Shown here: one piece after another, positions 36,103-45,351 of the stretch
How the letters are laid out: each line of letters starts with the position of its first letter
Position numbering within the stretch: position 1 is the first letter of the stretch
Origin: Promineifilum sp.
Lineage (GTDB): Bacteria; Chloroflexota; Anaerolineae; Promineifilales; Promineifilaceae
Length of the DNA stretch: 64,000 nt
Assembly: GCA_017983515.1 (NCBI GenBank)
Contig: JAGOBF010000003.1
Coordinates: 155,109-219,108 of the forward strand
Reading direction: 5' to 3'
Translations under genes and position numbers: made by a program
Notes under the pieces: generated by a model
Told to the model about the DNA's origin: nothing
What the model saw: only the letters and a program-made list of their open reading frames with translations
Database searches by the model: none

Positions 36103-37080
36103 CTAGCTGTCGAGCCAGTAGATGCCCGCGTCTTCCTCTTCTCCGGCAAAGGCCGCCAATGCGGTTTGCAGGCTTTCATAGATGACGATAGGACTGCGGC
36201 CGCCCAGCCAGACGGAGACGTAGTTGCGGTCGGGATATTCGGCCCCCAGAGCAACGACGTTGGAGTCGGCCGCCGATTCGGTGTTACCGCGCACAATGAC
36301 GAACCGCCGAAAATTGCCGAACAGTTCCCGTTGCGCATCCAGAAATTCCGGGCTGGCCATCGGCAGGGTCGTCTGGAGCTGTGCACTATCCTTGCCCGGG
36401 GCCAGAGCTGCGCCCGCGGCGCTCAGCGCAGTGATGGCCGCCGCGCCCGCGCCGAACTGGAGCAAAAACTGGCGACGTCCGATGCCGCCCTCGGCCGGCT
36501 CGCCGACTCTGGTTGGGCCGGCCGGCGTCATCAATCGACCCAGCGCGTAGGTGAGCGCGATTCCCCAGGCGATGAAGAGCGCCCCCAGCCAGATGGTATT
36601 CAGCAGCGCCGGCAGGGGCGAGAGAGACGTGCTCAGGCTGACGAAAATCATCGGCACGGCGAGGATGGCCGCGACGACCAGCCCATCGATGCGGTCGGGG
36701 CGCCGGCCGCGCCGCAGCACAAAAGCGTAGAAACTGAGTCCAATAGCCAGCGCCAGGAGGATGAATAGGCCCAGCGACAAGAGCCATTGCACCAGAGGCG
36801 CGGATTGAGCGATATTGCCCCCGGCGGCCGCCTGCGAGCCGTTCAGGACGTCAATCAAGGCTATCCACGGCGATACGCCGGTTCGGACAAGCAGGTCGTA
36901 CAAATCGAACGGGACAAAGGGCAAGCGCAGCAGGCGGTAGCCCAGGTAGAGCAAGCCAATGAGGGGCAGCGTGGTTAGCAGGATAATCAGGAGCGCCGGC
37001 CCCAGACCGGGTCGTCTGTGGCCCGAATCACGCGGCTCGTCGGGCACTGGTTGTGGCAGAGGGGTTAGTTCTTCAGACAT
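36103..37080 (-). CDS. Polytopic membrane protein with internal Tat-like motif
   Basis: Unassigned protein of 325 residues. Four transmembrane helices lie at about 26-50, 97-121, 132-152 and 158-183. GIGRRQFLLQFGAGAAA then resembles a twin-arginine signal (RRQFL plus hydrophobic stretch to about 227). A small external domain of about 95 residues ends with VWLGGRSPIVIYESL and an acidic tail. Tat signals after N-terminal helices occur in membrane-bound molybdopterin or Rieske proteins, but no cofactor domain is left here, so it may be a shortened relative. AGGAA precedes the ATG. Confidence 0.62.
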   Translation of the reverse strand: MSEELTPLPQPVPDEPRDSGHRRPGLGPALLIILLTTLPLIGLLYLGYRLLRLPFVPFDLYDLLVRTGVSPWIALIDVLNGSQAAAGGNIAQSAPLVQWLLSLGLFILLALAIGLSFYAFVLRRGRRPDRIDGLVVAAILAVPMIFVSLSTSLSPLPALLNTIWLGALFIAWGIALTYALGRLMTPAGPTRVGEPAEGGIGRRQFLLQFGAGAAAITALSAAGAALAPGKDSAQLQTTLPMASPEFLDAQRELFGNFRRFVIVRGNTESAADSNVVALGAEYPDRNYVSVWLGGRSPIVIYESLQTALAAFAGEEEDAGIYWLDS

Positions 37081-37176
37081 AGTATTCCTGTATATAGCGT
37101 CACCGTTACAATTATCCTGAAGATGAGCCGCGGGCGATCATCTTCTCATGAAAAGGCCATTTCAATGCTGAGGAGG

Positions 37177-38613
37177 TCAGGGAACGGGGGCAGCGCGCAA
37201 CGCCGCGGCCAGAGTGGGGATGGCCGCCGGATCGGTCAATAGCCAGCGGGCCAGTTCGTCGTGGGGCAAATCGAACCGCCACTGCCGGTATGTTTGCTGC
37301 GGCAGATCGCGGAAGAACAGGACCACGACCACCGCCGCGCCGTCGCCCCAACGGTAGGCATAGTAGGCGGTGGTGAGCACACCGGGCAGCGAGCCGTTTT
37401 TGTAGCCGACGTTGCTGAAGAACTCCTGGTTGGCCGGGAACAGGTTGGGCCACTCCAGAATACGGCGCGCCTGGAAACTACTGTCGGCACTGCTGAGACC
37501 GTTCTGGGCCAGTGTTTGCATCAGCCGGGCGTAAGCGCCGGCCGTGCCCTGGGGCGCGAGCCGCGCCGTGAAGTAGCGCTGTGTGTCGCTTAACGGCCGC
37601 CGGTTGGCCGAACGCCACTCCTGCTCGCGCGTCCGAAAATCGGGTTGATTGATGTAGGCATCGGCCAACAGGCCCATTTCTCGCCCATAAGCCTGGGCGT
37701 CGGCCGCGTCTCCGTCGGCCAGAGCGGCCAGAATAGCCCGGTCATTGACCACGCCACGCGTGTGATTAGCCATCATCAGGAACTGCCCCAGGAACGTACA
37801 GGGCGCGCTGTGGCTGCCCGGCCCATCGTTCAGGCCGAGGTCGATAGCTGTTTGCTCAATGCGTTCCTGCCCCAGACGAAATTGAAGATAGTCGGCCGCC
37901 GCGTTGGAGCTATAACGAATCATAATCGCCGCTACGTCTTCGAGCTGTACCGCCGGATTGTCGTCGGGGGAGATGATTTCGGCATTTTGGGTCAACTCGT
38001 CGATCGCCCGACGATGGGCGCTGAGGTCGAAGTTGGGCAGATAGTAGCGATCTAGCTCGGCCAGGGGCACCTGCTCCAGCGGATTCAGTTCGCCGGCAGC
38101 GACCGCCTCGGCATAGGCCACCAGCGTGATGAGTTTGGCCACGGAAGCCAGGGGCATGGGCGCATCGCCGTTGAGGTACACGCCTTCCCCTTCTCGGCCC
38201 ACCTGATAGGCAACCAGCCCGACTGTTTGGGGCCCATCCAGCAGCCGTTGCAACGCGGGCCAGGCCGCGTCTGGCGCAGCTGTTCGCAGCGAGGCGCGCG
38301 CTGCGTCGCCGACCGGCGAAGAGGCCGGGGTCGCCACGATTCCCGGCAGTGGGCTCAACAATACCCCGCAGGGCGCTGACAGGTCGCCGGTATAGATGGG
38401 CGTAGGTGTGCCTGCGGCGCTCGGAGCCGTCCCGCTGTCGGGCGTTGGAATAGTCGCCGCTGGCGGCGTCGGCGTGAGGATTCCGCTGACGGGGCTGAGA
38501 ATGGGCAGCTCGGTTGGCCCCGGCGAGGGCAGGGGGGCGACGGCCGCCGGAGCGCGACAACCGATGGCGATAGCCGCCACGGCGATGATGATACCCGGCC
38601 GAATGAAAGCCAA
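37177..38613 (-). CDS. Class A beta-lactamase-fold serine hydrolase, lipoprotein
   Basis: Protein of 478 residues. The N-terminus has a signal peptide ending in AIAIGC, a likely lipobox, then a 130-residue Pro/Thr-rich linker. The C-terminal domain has the penicillin-recognising motifs: Ser157-x-x-Lys160 (LASVAKLI), SSN in RYSSNAAADYL (SDN position) and KNG in NVGYKNGSLPG (KTG position). The altered SSN and KNG make true beta-lactamase activity doubtful; a D,D-peptidase or esterase role is possible. The start is TTG without a clear Shine-Dalgarno, 23 nt after the PP2C gene, suggesting co-transcription. Confidence 0.78.
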   Translation of the reverse strand: MAFIRPGIIIAVAAIAIGCRAPAAVAPLPSPGPTELPILSPVSGILTPTPPAATIPTPDSGTAPSAAGTPTPIYTGDLSAPCGVLLSPLPGIVATPASSPVGDAARASLRTAAPDAAWPALQRLLDGPQTVGLVAYQVGREGEGVYLNGDAPMPLASVAKLITLVAYAEAVAAGELNPLEQVPLAELDRYYLPNFDLSAHRRAIDELTQNAEIISPDDNPAVQLEDVAAIMIRYSSNAAADYLQFRLGQERIEQTAIDLGLNDGPGSHSAPCTFLGQFLMMANHTRGVVNDRAILAALADGDAADAQAYGREMGLLADAYINQPDFRTREQEWRSANRRPLSDTQRYFTARLAPQGTAGAYARLMQTLAQNGLSSADSSFQARRILEWPNLFPANQEFFSNVGYKNGSLPGVLTTAYYAYRWGDGAAVVVVLFFRDLPQQTYRQWRFDLPHDELARWLLTDPAAIPTLAAALRAAPVP

Positions 38614-38636
38614 GCGCCCGCGGATGGCGAAGGCGG

Positions 38637-41600
38637 CTATCTTGGCGCTCCCTGCTTCATGCTGTGGCGCTTGAGAATGATGAGGGTCATATCGTCGAAT
38701 TGCGGCGTCAGGCCCACGTGGTCGCGGATATTGCCGGTGATGTGGCGCACGATGTCGGCCACCGGCTGGCGGGCGGCCGCCCGCGCGGCGACCTGCAGCC
38801 GATCCAGGCCGAACTCGTCGAAATCCTCGTTCAGCGCCTCGGTCACTCCGTCAGTGTAGAGGATGATCGTCTCGCCCGGCCGCAGACGCATCGACTGGCT
38901 CTTCATGTGCGTCTCCGGCAGAATGCCCAGGGCGATGCCGTGGCCGGGCAGGGGCTGGAATCCGCCGTTGGGTTGCAGCAGCAGCGGCGGGTTGTGGCCC
39001 GCATTGGCATAGGTGAAACGCTCGGTGGCTGGGTCCCACACGCCATAGAACACGGTCACAAACAAGTCCGACCGGGCCTCGCGGGCGATGATCTCGTTGG
39101 TGCGCATGAGGACGTGGGCCGGGTCTTCGCGGCTGAAGGCCACGGTCCGCAGGATCGTGCGACTAACGGCCATGAACAGCGCCGCCGGCACGCCCTTGTC
39201 GGCCACGTCGGCGATGACGATGCCCCATTTGTCGTCGCCCAGCGGCAGGAAGTCGTAGAAGTCGCCACCAACCTGTCGTGCCGCCTGCCAATAGGTGGCA
39301 ACGGAGCAGCCGGAAATATGGGGGCTGCCGTCGGGCAGGAAGCTGGCCTGGATGGTATGGGCCACATCCAACTCCTGCTGCATGCGCGCCCGCTCGGCCG
39401 ATTCCTTGTACAGTTGATTGTTGACGACGGCCGTGGCCGCCTGCTGGGCGATGCCGTTGAGGATGTTGATGCGCCGTCGGGAAAATGGCCGGCGGCCCAG
39501 TCGCTCGCGCTGCAAGCCCACGATCTTGGCCCCCACCACACGGCCGCGGGCGATGAGCGGAAAGCTGTAGGCGACGGACGTATTCAGCACGGTTTCGAGC
39601 CAGGCCGGAACCCGTAGGGCGTAATAGGCGGTGCTGGGCAATAGCGGCTGGTTGAAGTCGAGACTCAACTGCGGTGACATAGACATGAATTCATCGCGGT
39701 CGATCTCCAGCGTTTCCACCAGGCCGCGCCCCATCGTACTGACCCCATAACTTGGCCCGGCCTGGAAAATCTGGCGCGATTCGTCCCAGACCAGGATGAA
39801 GACCGAATCGACGCCGACGAGCAGAGGCACCAGGCGAACAATTGTGTCCAGAATTTCATTGAGATCGGTCAGGCTGTTGACCGCTTCAGCCACCTGCAGC
39901 AGGGCCGTATTGACCCAGGCTTCCTCCTGTTGGGCTGTGCGCAAATAGGCGCTCTCCAAAGCCTGGGCCGCCTGTTGAGCTACATTTTGCACCAGTTCTT
40001 CGCGTAGTCGGCTATCGGTCTTCGACGTCTGTGGGTCGGGGGCCTCATCGCCACAGGCCGGATCGGGGCCTGCATCTACGAACATGACCCCCAGATTTTT
40101 CCCCTGCCCGCTGTTCAATGGGTATAGCTTGAGGCATTGCGGCCGGTATGGCCGCAACCAGGGTGGGGTGTTGCTGGTGGTCAGCGACTGGCCGCCGACG
40201 TGGACGGCATCCAGCGCGCGCCACTCGCCGATTGGCAGCACTAACCGCCCGAAGGCCTCATCTTCGTCCCCATCGGCATCGATCAGGGTGACGCCATAGT
40301 AGCTTTCGCTATCCTCATCCCACAACAAGAAGCCGCTCAGGTTCACGCCGGTCAGAATCGGCGTGAGCCGGGCGACCTCGTCCAGCATCTCATCCCGGTC
40401 GTCGTGCCGGCCGATAGCCTCGGCCACCTGTAGCCGGGCAGTGGTGATCCACGCCTGCTCATGCTCTCGAGCCACCTGCCGGGCCTTGTAGATCGCGCTG
40501 GCAACTTCGGCCGCCAGCGCTTCAAGCACCATTTGCTCGGTGGAGCCGAACGCGCCGATCTGGGGGCTTTGTACGTCCAGCACACCGAGCAGTTCGCCGT
40601 TGACCACGAGTGGGATGGCGATCTCGGCCTGCGTGTTGGCGGTGAAATCGGGCGACAGATCGCCCAGGGTGCTTAAATACCGCTCGTCATCGACCACGCT
40701 GTTGGCGACAACGGTATGAAAAGTGGCCGCGGCCGTGCCGACGATCCCCTGGCCGATGGTCAGACGCAGAGGCATTGACCGCCCGTCACCGTTGGCTGTC
40801 AGGCCGCCTTGGGCCACGCTGCTGGCCTGGGCCACGGCTTCCTGAGCTGCCTGATTAATGCCGAAGACCGTGACTGGGTGGAAGCCAAACGTGCGGCCGA
40901 TCAGGGTGACGGCCAGTTCCAGCACTTCTTCCGGTTGCTCGGCGGCATTGACCTTGTGGGCGATTTGCGTGACCAGTTCCAGATGGGTGGCCCGGTTGCG
41001 TTCCTGGGCAAACAGTTGGGCGTTGGCGATGGCCGCGGCCGCCTGATTAGCCAGGATCATCAACTGCCGCATGTCCTGCTCGCTGAAGTGGTTCGGCTGT
41101 TGGCTTTGCGTGGCGACGATACCCAACGTGCGCCCGGCGGTGATCAGCGGCAGAAAAAGGGCCGAGCGTGGCGGCGCGGCGCTTTCATAGGTGGGACGGG
41201 CCGGCAGGCGCTCCATCTCTCGCTCGAAGTCTCGAACCAGCAGCGGCCGTTGGGTATCGTGGACCCAGCCGACCAGGCCGCCTGCGTCGCTCATCTCCGG
41301 ATGATCGGCTCGGATATCGAAACACTGGGGGACGGGCTGGTGCTGGCCGTCGATTGTCCAGTAGCGAATTTCGTAGAACCCTTCGTTGAACAATCCCACC
41401 TGGAACGTGCGATTGTCGATGACTTGCCCCGCCTGTTCGGCAATGAGGCCGCATAGCGCATCGAGGTCCAGCTCGGCGGCGACGAGAGCGCGGCCGGCGG
41501 CGATGAGCGCCTCCTGTGCGGCCACGCGCTCCAGCAACGCGCCGCGCGTGCGATGGCGACGCAGCAGGTATAGGACGACGTTGACGATGACCGCGGTCAA

Positions 41601-41690
41601 GGCCGCGAGCAACAGGATCAACAGCAGCAGGCTGGGGTCATCGCTGGGCGGGAGAAGAGGCATGGCCGGTATGGTTAACCTGCCCGGCAT
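38637..41690 (-). CDS. GAF-domain PP2C (SpoIIE/RsbU-type) phosphatase
   Basis: Signalling phosphatase of 1017 residues. One transmembrane helix at about 20-45 is followed by four GAF-like modules (about 60-205, 230-400, 405-580, 600-770) and a PP2C/SpoIIE domain from about 790. Catalytic metal motifs are GGDFYDFLPLGDDKWG, IADVADKG, ANAGHNPPLLL and LYTDGVTEALNE. It should dephosphorylate STAS antagonists and so free sigma factor, with the GAF domains sensing small molecules or redox state. It lies in one operon with two STAS genes and a RsbW-like kinase. Start choice (41690 or 41663) is uncertain because no Shine-Dalgarno is clear. Confidence 0.92.
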   Translation of the reverse strand: MPGRLTIPAMPLLPPSDDPSLLLLILLLAALTAVIVNVVLYLLRRHRTRGALLERVAAQEALIAAGRALVAAELDLDALCGLIAEQAGQVIDNRTFQVGLFNEGFYEIRYWTIDGQHQPVPQCFDIRADHPEMSDAGGLVGWVHDTQRPLLVRDFEREMERLPARPTYESAAPPRSALFLPLITAGRTLGIVATQSQQPNHFSEQDMRQLMILANQAAAAIANAQLFAQERNRATHLELVTQIAHKVNAAEQPEEVLELAVTLIGRTFGFHPVTVFGINQAAQEAVAQASSVAQGGLTANGDGRSMPLRLTIGQGIVGTAAATFHTVVANSVVDDERYLSTLGDLSPDFTANTQAEIAIPLVVNGELLGVLDVQSPQIGAFGSTEQMVLEALAAEVASAIYKARQVAREHEQAWITTARLQVAEAIGRHDDRDEMLDEVARLTPILTGVNLSGFLLWDEDSESYYGVTLIDADGDEDEAFGRLVLPIGEWRALDAVHVGGQSLTTSNTPPWLRPYRPQCLKLYPLNSGQGKNLGVMFVDAGPDPACGDEAPDPQTSKTDSRLREELVQNVAQQAAQALESAYLRTAQQEEAWVNTALLQVAEAVNSLTDLNEILDTIVRLVPLLVGVDSVFILVWDESRQIFQAGPSYGVSTMGRGLVETLEIDRDEFMSMSPQLSLDFNQPLLPSTAYYALRVPAWLETVLNTSVAYSFPLIARGRVVGAKIVGLQRERLGRRPFSRRRINILNGIAQQAATAVVNNQLYKESAERARMQQELDVAHTIQASFLPDGSPHISGCSVATYWQAARQVGGDFYDFLPLGDDKWGIVIADVADKGVPAALFMAVSRTILRTVAFSREDPAHVLMRTNEIIAREARSDLFVTVFYGVWDPATERFTYANAGHNPPLLLQPNGGFQPLPGHGIALGILPETHMKSQSMRLRPGETIILYTDGVTEALNEDFDEFGLDRLQVAARAAARQPVADIVRHITGNIRDHVGLTPQFDDMTLIILKRHSMKQGAPR

Positions 41691-41720
41691 CCACGTCGAA
41701 AACCGGGTCTAAAATTTCCG

Positions 41721-42077
41721 CTAGGAACGTGCTTGTGGCGTGGGCCGGTTGCGTGCCTGAGCGCAATCCTCATCGATCTCGAAGACTTTATCGAATCCCA
41801 CCATGGAGAAGATCTCCTGTAACCGGCTATTCAGGCCGCACAACGCCAGAGACCCCTCATTAGCCTTGGCCTTGCGCCAGGCGCTGACGAGGCAACGCAG
41901 ACCGCCACTATTGATATAAGTGGTGCGCGACAGATCGACCAGGAGATGGAAGTGATTGTCATTGAGAAGCTCGTTGAGCACTTCTTCCAGCTTGGGATTC
42001 AATGTTTGATCAAGCCGGCCTTCGACCCCGACCAACCAGACGTCGCTTTGAGGGAGTTTCTCCTGCCAGACACTCAT
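41721..42077 (-). CDS. STAS anti-sigma factor antagonist
   Basis: RsbV/SpoIIAA-like protein of 118 residues. VGVEGRLDQTLNPKLEEVL forms the first strand and helix. The phospho-acceptor is the Ser in TTYINSGGLRCLVSAW. AAGGAAG precedes the ATG. It lies between the kinase and the PP2C phosphatase of the partner-switching operon and is their likely shared substrate. Confidence 0.92.
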   Translation of the reverse strand: MSVWQEKLPQSDVWLVGVEGRLDQTLNPKLEEVLNELLNDNHFHLLVDLSRTTYINSGGLRCLVSAWRKAKANEGSLALCGLNSRLQEIFSMVGFDKVFEIDEDCAQARNRPTPQARS

Positions 42078-42086
42078 TAGACTTCC

Positions 42087-42608
42087 TTATGGGGCGTTCA
42101 GCTTCTTGATCATGATCAGCTGGTTGCCCTGACGCCGGTCTGATGTGAAATGGACCTCGTCCATGAGATTCCGAATAAAATGCAGGCCGAGGCCGCCGAT
42201 GCGCAATTGGCTGGTCAGCTCTTCGGCCGACGCCTCATTTTTGGCAATGGCCGGCGGCGGCGGGACGGTTCCGGGATCAAAGGCCTGTCCATTGTCTTGC
42301 ATGACAATGGTAAAGTCGTCGTCACTCAGGCGATACCGGATCACGATGTTCCCCACGCCCTCATCACCATAAGCATGCTCGATGATATTGGTCGAGGCCT
42401 CATCACAGCATAGTTCCAGGTGAAAGATGGTGGTTTCGTCGAACCCGGCCTGAGCCGCCCCGGCAGCGACAAATTCGCAGATCCGTCTGATCTCCTTGTA
42501 GCTTCCGGGAACGGTCAGAACTCGTTCGTCAACCATTTTTAAATAATGAGTCGATCTGTACTCTGTCGGCATGAATGAAAAAGAAACGTCCGCCTGTCGG
42601 GACGCCAT
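42087..42608 (-). CDS. Anti-sigma regulatory serine kinase (RsbW-like HATPase)
   Basis: GHKL ATPase of up to 173 residues. N box CCDEASTNIIEHAYG, G1 box DNGQAFDPG and G2 box GGLGLHFIRNLMDEV are intact. It should phosphorylate the neighbouring STAS proteins and hold back a sigma factor; no sigma-factor gene is in the operon. The start is unclear: ATG at 42608, 42572 and 42536 are all in frame and none has a strong Shine-Dalgarno; the kinase fold itself begins near VDERVLTV at the third. Confidence 0.9.
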   Translation of the reverse strand: MASRQADVSFSFMPTEYRSTHYLKMVDERVLTVPGSYKEIRRICEFVAAGAAQAGFDETTIFHLELCCDEASTNIIEHAYGDEGVGNIVIRYRLSDDDFTIVMQDNGQAFDPGTVPPPPAIAKNEASAEELTSQLRIGGLGLHFIRNLMDEVHFTSDRRQGNQLIMIKKLNAP

Positions 42609-42628
42609 TTCCCGGCAATCGATGGAGA

Positions 42629-42973
42629 TTAAAAGCTGCCGACAGCCGAGGCTTCGTTGTCGTAGACTTCGAACAGCGAATCTAGTCCGGCCAAGGACAA
42701 CACTTCCACGACGCGCTCAGACGGGGAAGCCAGGCGGACGTCGCCCTTATGCTTCTTGCATTCGCGCAATAGGGCGATCATGGCCCGCAAACCCGCGCTG
42801 CTGATGTAGTCGACCTCGCTCATCTCCAGCACCACGTTATTCTTGCGGCTGACCACTTCCTTGAGAACGCCATCAAACTGGGCGGCATTACTACTGTCAA
42901 TTCGTCCACTGACCCGCACCAGTTCAACGCGCTTCAAATCCTCGACGTGAATGTTTACGATTGATTCGGCCAT
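42629..42973 (-). CDS. STAS anti-sigma factor antagonist
   Basis: RsbV/SpoIIAA-like protein of 114 residues and first gene of the partner-switching operon. ELVRVSGRIDSSNAAQF begins the fold, and the acceptor Ser lies in VDYISSAGLRAMIALLREC. AGGAGG precedes the ATG. It differs clearly in sequence from the second STAS protein of the operon, so each may answer a different phosphatase. Confidence 0.93.
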   Translation of the reverse strand: MAESIVNIHVEDLKRVELVRVSGRIDSSNAAQFDGVLKEVVSRKNNVVLEMSEVDYISSAGLRAMIALLRECKKHKGDVRLASPSERVVEVLSLAGLDSLFEVYDNEASAVGSF

Positions 42974-43017
42974 GTTCCTTGCCTCCTGTTCGTGGCGGTT
43001 CCTTGTAAAGCAGGCGC

Positions 43018-43048
43018 ATTATAACATAGGATAGCTGTAAAGCGTCAA
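43018..43048 (-). promoter_or_regulatory. Promoter of the partner-switching operon
   Basis: On the minus strand TATAAT (43018-43023) is preceded by the extended -10 TG, and TTGACG (43043-43048) lies 19 nt upstream. mRNA would start near 43011, about 38 nt before the first STAS ATG. Confidence 0.6.
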
Positions 43049-43061
43049 CTGCGGGTGCCCG

Positions 43062-43070
43062 TGTTATCAT
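43062..43070 (+). promoter_or_regulatory. Extended -10 of queG, leaderless start
   Basis: TGTTATCAT is an extended -10 ending 9 nt before the queG ATG. No Shine-Dalgarno exists in the short gap, so the mRNA is probably leaderless or nearly so. It lies 14 bp from the -35 of the divergent STAS operon. Confidence 0.45.
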
Positions 43071-43079
43071 TTTGATTAC

Positions 43080-44231
43080 ATGAATGGATCGTTATCTGCA
43101 TTGAGCGATCAAATGCGAGAACGTGCCCGGCTTTTGGGCTTCAATCGCGTCGGCGTCATTGCTGCCGGCCCGGCCCGCCGCCTGGATGCCTATCTGCGCC
43201 GGATCACCGATGGCCTGCACGGCGAGATGGGCTATATGGCCCGGCCGGACCGGGTGGCGCGCCGCCGCGACCCCGGCATCATCTTGCCCGGCGTGCGGTC
43301 GGTTGTGGTCGTGGGGCTGGACTATTACACGGCCGATCTCCCGCCCGCCATCGCCGCCGACCCATCGCGCGGCCGCGTGTCCAACTATGCCTGGGGCGTC
43401 GACTACCACGACGTGCTGACGCCACGGCTGGAGGCGCTGGCCGGCTGGCTGCGCGGGCAGACGGGCGCGGGCGAAGTCAGCAGCCGCGTCTACGTCGACA
43501 CCGGGGCCATCCTGGAGCGCGACCACGGCGAGACGGCCGGGCTGGGCTTCACCGGCAAGAACACGATGCTCATTGACCCCCGGCGAGGCTCATGGTTCTT
43601 TCTGGGCGTGCTGCTGACCACGGCCGTGCTGGATTACGATCGGCCGCCCGAGGAGCGCCCGGATATGCCCTCATGCGGGGGCTGCACCCGCTGCCTGACG
43701 GCATGCCCCACGGCGGCCTTCCCCCAACCATACGTCCTGGACGCGCGGCGCTGCATCTCCTATTTGACGATTGAGCTGAAAGGCTGGATTCCACCCGACT
43801 TGCGGCCGTTAATGGGTCGTTGGGTCTACGGCTGCGATGTGTGTCAGGAAGTCTGTCCCTTCAACAGGTTTGCCCGACCAACCGGTGAAGCGGAATTCTA
43901 CCCCGTCGATTGGGCCACGGCCGCGCCGCCGCTGCTGGAATTGCTGGCGCTGGATGAGGAAACCTTCGCCCGTCGCTATGCTGGCAGTCCCATCAAGCGC
44001 ATCAAGCGCGGCCGGCTGGTGCGCAACGCCTGCGTGGCCGCCGGTAATTGGGGCAGCCCGGCGGCCGTTCCGGCACTGGCCCGCCTGTTGGCTGATGATC
44101 AACCCCTCGTGCGCGGTCATGCGGCCTGGGCATTGCACCAAATCGGCGGCGAGACCGCTCTCGCGGCGCTGGCTACGGCGCTGGCGGTTGAGATGGATGA
44201 GGCCGTTCGGCGCGAAATGATTGGGGATTAG
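43080..44231 (+). CDS. queG: Epoxyqueuosine reductase
   Basis: Cobalamin- and iron-sulfur-dependent enzyme that converts epoxyqueuosine to queuosine in tRNA, last step of queuosine synthesis. The protein has 383 residues. The N-terminal cobalamin/reductase domain includes RVYVDTGAILERDHGE and GFTGKNTMLI. Two 4Fe-4S clusters are bound by CGGCTRCLTACPTAAF and CDVCQEVCPFN. A short HEAT-like repeat ends the protein (VRGHAAWALHQIGG). No Shine-Dalgarno; see the extended -10 element just upstream. No other queuosine gene is in the window. Confidence 0.96.
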   Translation: MNGSLSALSDQMRERARLLGFNRVGVIAAGPARRLDAYLRRITDGLHGEMGYMARPDRVARRRDPGIILPGVRSVVVVGLDYYTADLPPAIAADPSRGRVSNYAWGVDYHDVLTPRLEALAGWLRGQTGAGEVSSRVYVDTGAILERDHGETAGLGFTGKNTMLIDPRRGSWFFLGVLLTTAVLDYDRPPEERPDMPSCGGCTRCLTACPTAAFPQPYVLDARRCISYLTIELKGWIPPDLRPLMGRWVYGCDVCQEVCPFNRFARPTGEAEFYPVDWATAAPPLLELLALDEETFARRYAGSPIKRIKRGRLVRNACVAAGNWGSPAAVPALARLLADDQPLVRGHAAWALHQIGGETALAALATALAVEMDEAVRREMIGD

Positions 44232-44324
44232 GGACTTAACTGCACTTCCTACAATGCCCTATGACCGCAGGATTTAACATGCCGGCTGCGGGTTGGAAAC
44301 GCGCACCTATGATGGAAAGTGCGT

Positions 44325-45320
44325 TCAAGCATTTTGATGAACGAAAACCGACTCCCGCAGGGCGCGGATATTGCGCAGGGGCGTGGTGGTCATGATGACG
44401 CAGCCCGTGCCCAGCAGGAGTCGCCGGTCGCCCGTTTGTGTGCGTGCGTCCTGTATCTCAGCCAGCGTCGCTGCCGGCCCTTCTTGATGGAGCGTCCACT
44501 GTGACACGCCGCCGCTGGCCGCCGGGCGCATCCGGGCCAGTCCCTCCGCCAGCGAAATGCCCGTATCGCGGTCGTGCCAGTTGAGAAAGGCCATCGGATA
44601 GTCGGCCACCTTATCGAACATGATCGATTTGCCGTGGAGATGGACGATGTTGCACCACAGATCGGCGACGCTTTCCAGCACGCGCCGGTCGTAGGCCCGG
44701 CCGAAGACGGTGAACTCGTCCTGGTTTAGCAGCGGATAAGCAGCATGCTGGACGGCGTAGTAGATGCCGTCGATGCCGGTGGCCCGCGCCGCATCGATGA
44801 AGCGCAGATTGCTCTCGACCATCGTTTCCAGCCCGCGATGCAGGGCGTCGGGGCTGTGGCGCAGATGGCTGAGCACGACCTCATTGCCCGCCAAATGTTT
44901 GGCCATTGACAGCGGTGAGAAAACCGTAGCGATTAACGGGGCTTGCCCCCGCAAGCCTTCGCCGACCAGACGCAGGGCCTTGATTTGTTCGGCCAACATG
45001 CCCTGGGTGGGGTCCAGCGGCGACAGGGATTCCCAGTCGGCCGGCTCTCTGACCGGCCGCTGCGTCGTCTCGCGCGTCCCCTCGATGTGGCCCACCCACC
45101 GATCATGCAAGCCCCAATCGACGACGGAGTAGCTGCTGGCCGGGCCGACTTTGACCAGGTCCCAATCGTAATCGGCCTGCCACTTCAGATGGGCGGCGGC
45201 CAGAGCGGTCGCCTCCTGATCGTCGCCCGGCCAATGCCGCCACAAGGCCACCGGCAGCCGGTCGACCGGCTCGCCGGCGCTGGCCGCTTCCAGCCTTTCG
45301 CGTTTGCTCAACTCCTTCAT
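44325..45320 (-). CDS. Uroporphyrinogen-decarboxylase-family protein
   Basis: UroD-superfamily TIM-barrel protein of 331 residues. N-terminal RERLEAASAGEPVDRLPVAL replaces the true HemE start (RxPVWxMRQAGR), so heme synthesis is unlikely. Conserved pieces include FSPLSMAKHLAG, GIYYAVQHAAYPL, HLHGKSIMFDKVADYP and LLLGTGCVIMTTTP. Related proteins are corrinoid methyltransferases or of unknown role. AGGAG precedes the ATG. It lies 31 nt after the DUF2723 gene on the same strand. Confidence 0.85.
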   Translation of the reverse strand: MKELSKRERLEAASAGEPVDRLPVALWRHWPGDDQEATALAAAHLKWQADYDWDLVKVGPASSYSVVDWGLHDRWVGHIEGTRETTQRPVREPADWESLSPLDPTQGMLAEQIKALRLVGEGLRGQAPLIATVFSPLSMAKHLAGNEVVLSHLRHSPDALHRGLETMVESNLRFIDAARATGIDGIYYAVQHAAYPLLNQDEFTVFGRAYDRRVLESVADLWCNIVHLHGKSIMFDKVADYPMAFLNWHDRDTGISLAEGLARMRPAASGGVSQWTLHQEGPAATLAEIQDARTQTGDRRLLLGTGCVIMTTTPLRNIRALRESVFVHQNA

Positions 45321-45351
45321 ATTCGCTCCTGTCGGCGGGTAGCCGTTGCGA

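Noticed and set aside
37177..38613. Calling the serine hydrolase a true beta-lactamase
   Set aside because: SxxK is present but SDN and KTG are altered to SSN and KNG, and there is a long linker; the fold is supported but not the activity.
44232..44324. CCGCAG/CTGCGG hairpin as terminator between queG and the UroD-like gene
   Set aside because: The stem is only 6 bp and no T-run follows on either strand.
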